The notes under the pieces: generated by a model
The model's input: the letters and a program-made list of their open reading frames with translations, nothing else
What the model was told of the DNA's origin: nothing
Database searches by the model: none
Position numbers and translations under genes: made by a program
Shown here: in pieces, positions 13,301 through 14,629 of the stretch
Layout of the letters: each line of letters begins with the position of its first letter
Position numbering within the stretch: position 1 is the stretch's first letter
Assembly: GCA_902782965.1 (NCBI GenBank)
Contig: CACZPG010000206.1
Span: 1 to 14,629 of the forward strand
DNA from: an uncultured Lachnospiraceae bacterium
GTDB lineage: Bacteria > Bacillota > Clostridia > Lachnospirales > Lachnospiraceae
DNA length: 14,629 bases
Direction: 5' to 3'

Positions 13301-14598
13301 ACTACTCCCTCACGGATCTTGATACATTTCATATCCTGACCACCGATATCCAGAATTGTATCAACTTCCGGATTGAAGAAAGCAGCAGCAGTATAATGTG
13401 CAATGGTTTCTACTTCACCATAATCGAGGTTAAATGCGGATTTAAGAAGAGCTTCACCGTAACCTGTGGAGCAGCTTCCGGCAATCTTAGCTGTTGGTGG
13501 AAGAAGGCTGTATATCTCTTTCATAGCCTTGATGGTTGTATTAACCGGACTTCCGTTATTGTTACTGTAGAAATCGTATAGAAGTTCACCCTGTTCGCCG
13601 ATTAAAGCGAGTTTGGTGGTTGTGGAACCGGCATCAATACCAAGATATACATTTCCGGTATAAGATGAAAGTTCGCCTCTTTTAATCTTATAGTTTGACA
13701 TTCTGTCGGAGAATTCTTTGTAAGCCTTCTCATCCTCGAAAAGAGGATCCAGACGATTAACCTCAATCTCAATCTTAAGATCAGGAGTAAGCATTTCTGC
13801 CAGATTCTGAAGTGTTATAGTAGATTCTTCAGTTGCATGAAGAGCAGCTCCTGTAGCAGCAAAAAGATGAGAATTGTCAGGTATAATGCTATGCTCATCA
13901 TCCAGATTAAGAGTTTCTATGAAACGAACTCTAAGCTGATCCAGGAAATGAAGTGGTCCTCCAAGGAAGGCAACATGACCTCTGATAGGCTTACCGCAGG
14001 CAAGACCGGATATGGTCTGATTTACAACGGCCTGAAAAATCGATGCGGAAAGATTTGGTTTGGTTGCACCTTCGTTGATAAGTGGCTGAATATCAGTCTT
14101 TGCGAATACTCCGCAACGTGCAGCTATCGGATGAATCGTATCGTAATCTTTGGCCATCTCATTAAGGCCTGAAGCATCTGTCATCAGAAGAGCAGCCATC
14201 TGGTCGATAAAAGAACCAGTACCTCCGGCGCAGACGGAATTCATTCTCTGCTCGATTCCGTGTTTAGAGAAATAGATAATCTTTGCATCTTCACCACCTA
14301 GTTCTATTGCAACCTCTGTTTTAGGTGCAAAGGTCTTAAGGGCGGTAGATACACATACCACTTCCTGTTCGAAGGGCACGCCGATTACATTTGAAAGGGC
14401 GAGTCCACCGGAACCCGTAATCTCAGCAGAAACTTCGTTATCACCTATTTCCTTGATGGCGTTTTCAAGAAGCTCTCTGAGAGTCTCCTTTATCTTAGCG
14501 AAATGTCTTTTGTATTCTGAGTATAATATTTTGTTTTGTTCATCGATTATTGCAATTTTCACGGTTGTTGAACCGATATCAATTCCGAGATGCTTCAA
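10375..14598 (-). CDS. 2-hydroxyacyl-CoA dehydratase activase fusion protein
   Basis: A 1407-residue multidomain protein. Two BadF/BadG/BcrA/BcrD ATPase (ASKHA) domains come first: ~3-260 (GIDIGSTTVK, ELGGEDAK, Cys123 in CAGGTGSF, Cys162 in RCGVF) and ~318-575 (GIDAGSTTTK, DIGGQDMK, Cys442 in CSSGCGSF, Cys481 in RCTVF). The Cys pairs match those holding the [4Fe-4S] cluster in HgdC-type activators. Next is a four-Cys motif (C603, C606, C610, C629), then a DUF2229-like region (~672-900), then a C-terminal part with conserved-looking Cys: DACYP (C1058), GGGCRATNY (C1093) and CCQPFAC (C1346, C1347, C1352). The family uses ATP to drive low-potential electron transfer; its exact partner and substrate are unknown. 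The start is TTG 14598 with AAGGAG (14606-14611) 7 nt upstream. No separate dehydratase genes are visible. Confidence 0.93.
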   Translation of the reverse strand: MKHLGIDIGSTTVKIAIIDEQNKILYSEYKRHFAKIKETLRELLENAIKEIGDNEVSAEITGSGGLALSNVIGVPFEQEVVCVSTALKTFAPKTEVAIELGGEDAKIIYFSKHGIEQRMNSVCAGGTGSFIDQMAALLMTDASGLNEMAKDYDTIHPIAARCGVFAKTDIQPLINEGATKPNLSASIFQAVVNQTISGLACGKPIRGHVAFLGGPLHFLDQLRVRFIETLNLDDEHSIIPDNSHLFAATGAALHATEESTITLQNLAEMLTPDLKIEIEVNRLDPLFEDEKAYKEFSDRMSNYKIKRGELSSYTGNVYLGIDAGSTTTKLALIGEQGELLYDFYSNNNGSPVNTTIKAMKEIYSLLPPTAKIAGSCSTGYGEALLKSAFNLDYGEVETIAHYTAAAFFNPEVDTILDIGGQDMKCIKIREGVVDNVMLNESCSSGCGSFIETFANSLDYKVQDFAKIALFAKSPIDLGSRCTVFMNSKVKQAQKEGASVEDISAGLAYSVIKNALLKVIKLTDPKQLGTQIVVQGGTFYNDAVLRAFELVSGAKAIRPDIAGIMGAFGAALIARDNYEEGFSSTTLPSEDVNALTYETQMARCGGCTNNCLLTINKFTGNRRFITGNRCEKGLGLKKNSENLPNLYDYKFNRIFSYEPLSKEKAVRGEIGVPRVLNMYENYPFWFTFLTELKYRVILSPKSDKNIYQLGIESIPSDTECYPAKISHGHVMWLIKNGLKTIFYPCIPYEMNETPDANNHYNCPIVTSYSENIKNNMEEIETEHITYIRPFLALDNKLALKDRMFREFSKYTDITKEEINNAIDKAYEEAASVKRDVRKKGEETLKYLEENNKVGIVLAGRPYHVDPEINHGIPELINSYGVAVLSEDSISHLSDVERPLIVSDQWMYHSRLYKAANYVKRRTNLELVQLFSFGCGLDAVTTDCVKDILSNSNKIYTVLKIDEVSNLGAARIRIRSLMSAMKVREKKHFMPVECSTAINRVEFTKDMRSEYTVLCPQMSPIHFKMLQAAMIHFHVNFVMLPDATKATIDEGLRFVNNDACYPSIIVVGQLMEAIQSGKYDINKLAVAITQTGGGCRATNYIGFIRRALEKSGYGQIPVVSISAQGLEKNSGLKINLKGLKACMHAVMYGDLFMRVVYRTRPYEKVPGSVNRLHKKWEKICIRDIERGSRNFRHIVRDIVRDFDNIPLDESVIKPRVGIVGEILVKFLPSANNHLVDLLEQEGAEAVMPDLLDFLFYSAYNSNYKYEYLGKTKKSAKISNMLIKMLEQLRSPMSKALRESKRFEPPTPIATIASYARPIVSIGNETGEGWFLTGEMVELIKEGAPNIVCCQPFACLPNHIIGKGVIKKLRTVYPDANITPIDFDPGASEVNQINRIKLMLAAARENLDNK

Positions 14599-14605
14599 TT
14601 TGATT

Positions 14606-14611
14606 CTCCTT
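14606..14611 (-). promoter_or_regulatory. Ribosome binding site deciding a TTG start
   Basis: On the minus strand AAGGAG precedes TTG 14598 by 7 nt. The protein then begins KHLGIDIGSTT, placing the phosphate-1 motif at residue 5 as in other activases, which supports TTG over any later ATG. Confidence 0.85.
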
Positions 14612-14629
14612 TACTGCGTATTGCATATA

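Overview
The window looks like chromosomal DNA from a low-GC Firmicute, most probably a Lachnospiraceae member of the Butyrivibrio/Roseburia type. I infer this from AT-rich, Clostridia-like codon use, strong AGGAGG-type Shine-Dalgarno sites, occasional TTG starts, a VanS-like histidine kinase, a DUF6465-like small protein and a 1407-residue 2-hydroxyacyl-CoA dehydratase activase fusion. The taxon is not proven by the sequence alone. There is no rRNA, tRNA, CRISPR array, insertion sequence or prophage signature. Coding density is high and no stretch longer than about 300 bases lacks a gene.

Positions 1-1205 hold the 3' end of a probable NTF2-like secreted or lipoprotein gene, a strong terminator, and an sce7726-family protein with a PD-(D/E)XK nuclease-like core and a very basic tail. 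Positions 1238-4925 hold a translation and protein-targeting operon read from a clear promoter: ylxM, ffh, rpsP, khpA, rimM and trmD. It makes the SRP GTPase and its small partner, ribosomal protein S16, a KH-domain RNA binder, the 16S maturation factor RimM and the tRNA m1G37 methyltransferase. The usual last gene, rplS, is not present here.

Positions 4927-7852 hold a second promoter, an uncharacterised lipoprotein, a terminator, and a response regulator/histidine kinase pair. Positions 7944-8924 start with a third strong promoter driving a 72-residue DUF6465-like protein from a TTG start. A terminator follows, then hisH and hisF (to 9754), the two subunits of imidazole glycerol phosphate synthase; no other his genes are present.

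From 9755 the orientation flips. A bidirectional terminator (9794-9849) separates hisF from two minus-strand genes: a GNAT acetyltransferase and, upstream of it, the large activase fusion whose TTG start lies at 14598.

I did not find a convincing undescribed system. The observations most worth checking are: (a) four terminator-like hairpins placed 8-14 nt before the ribosome binding site of the next co-directional gene, leaving no room for a promoter; (b) TrmD with Glu where the catalytic Asp is expected; (c) HisF with an insertion of about 22-24 residues next to its second catalytic Asp; (d) a lipoprotein gene directly before a two-component system; and (e) the orphan activase fusion with two ATPase domains and an extra four-Cys cluster.
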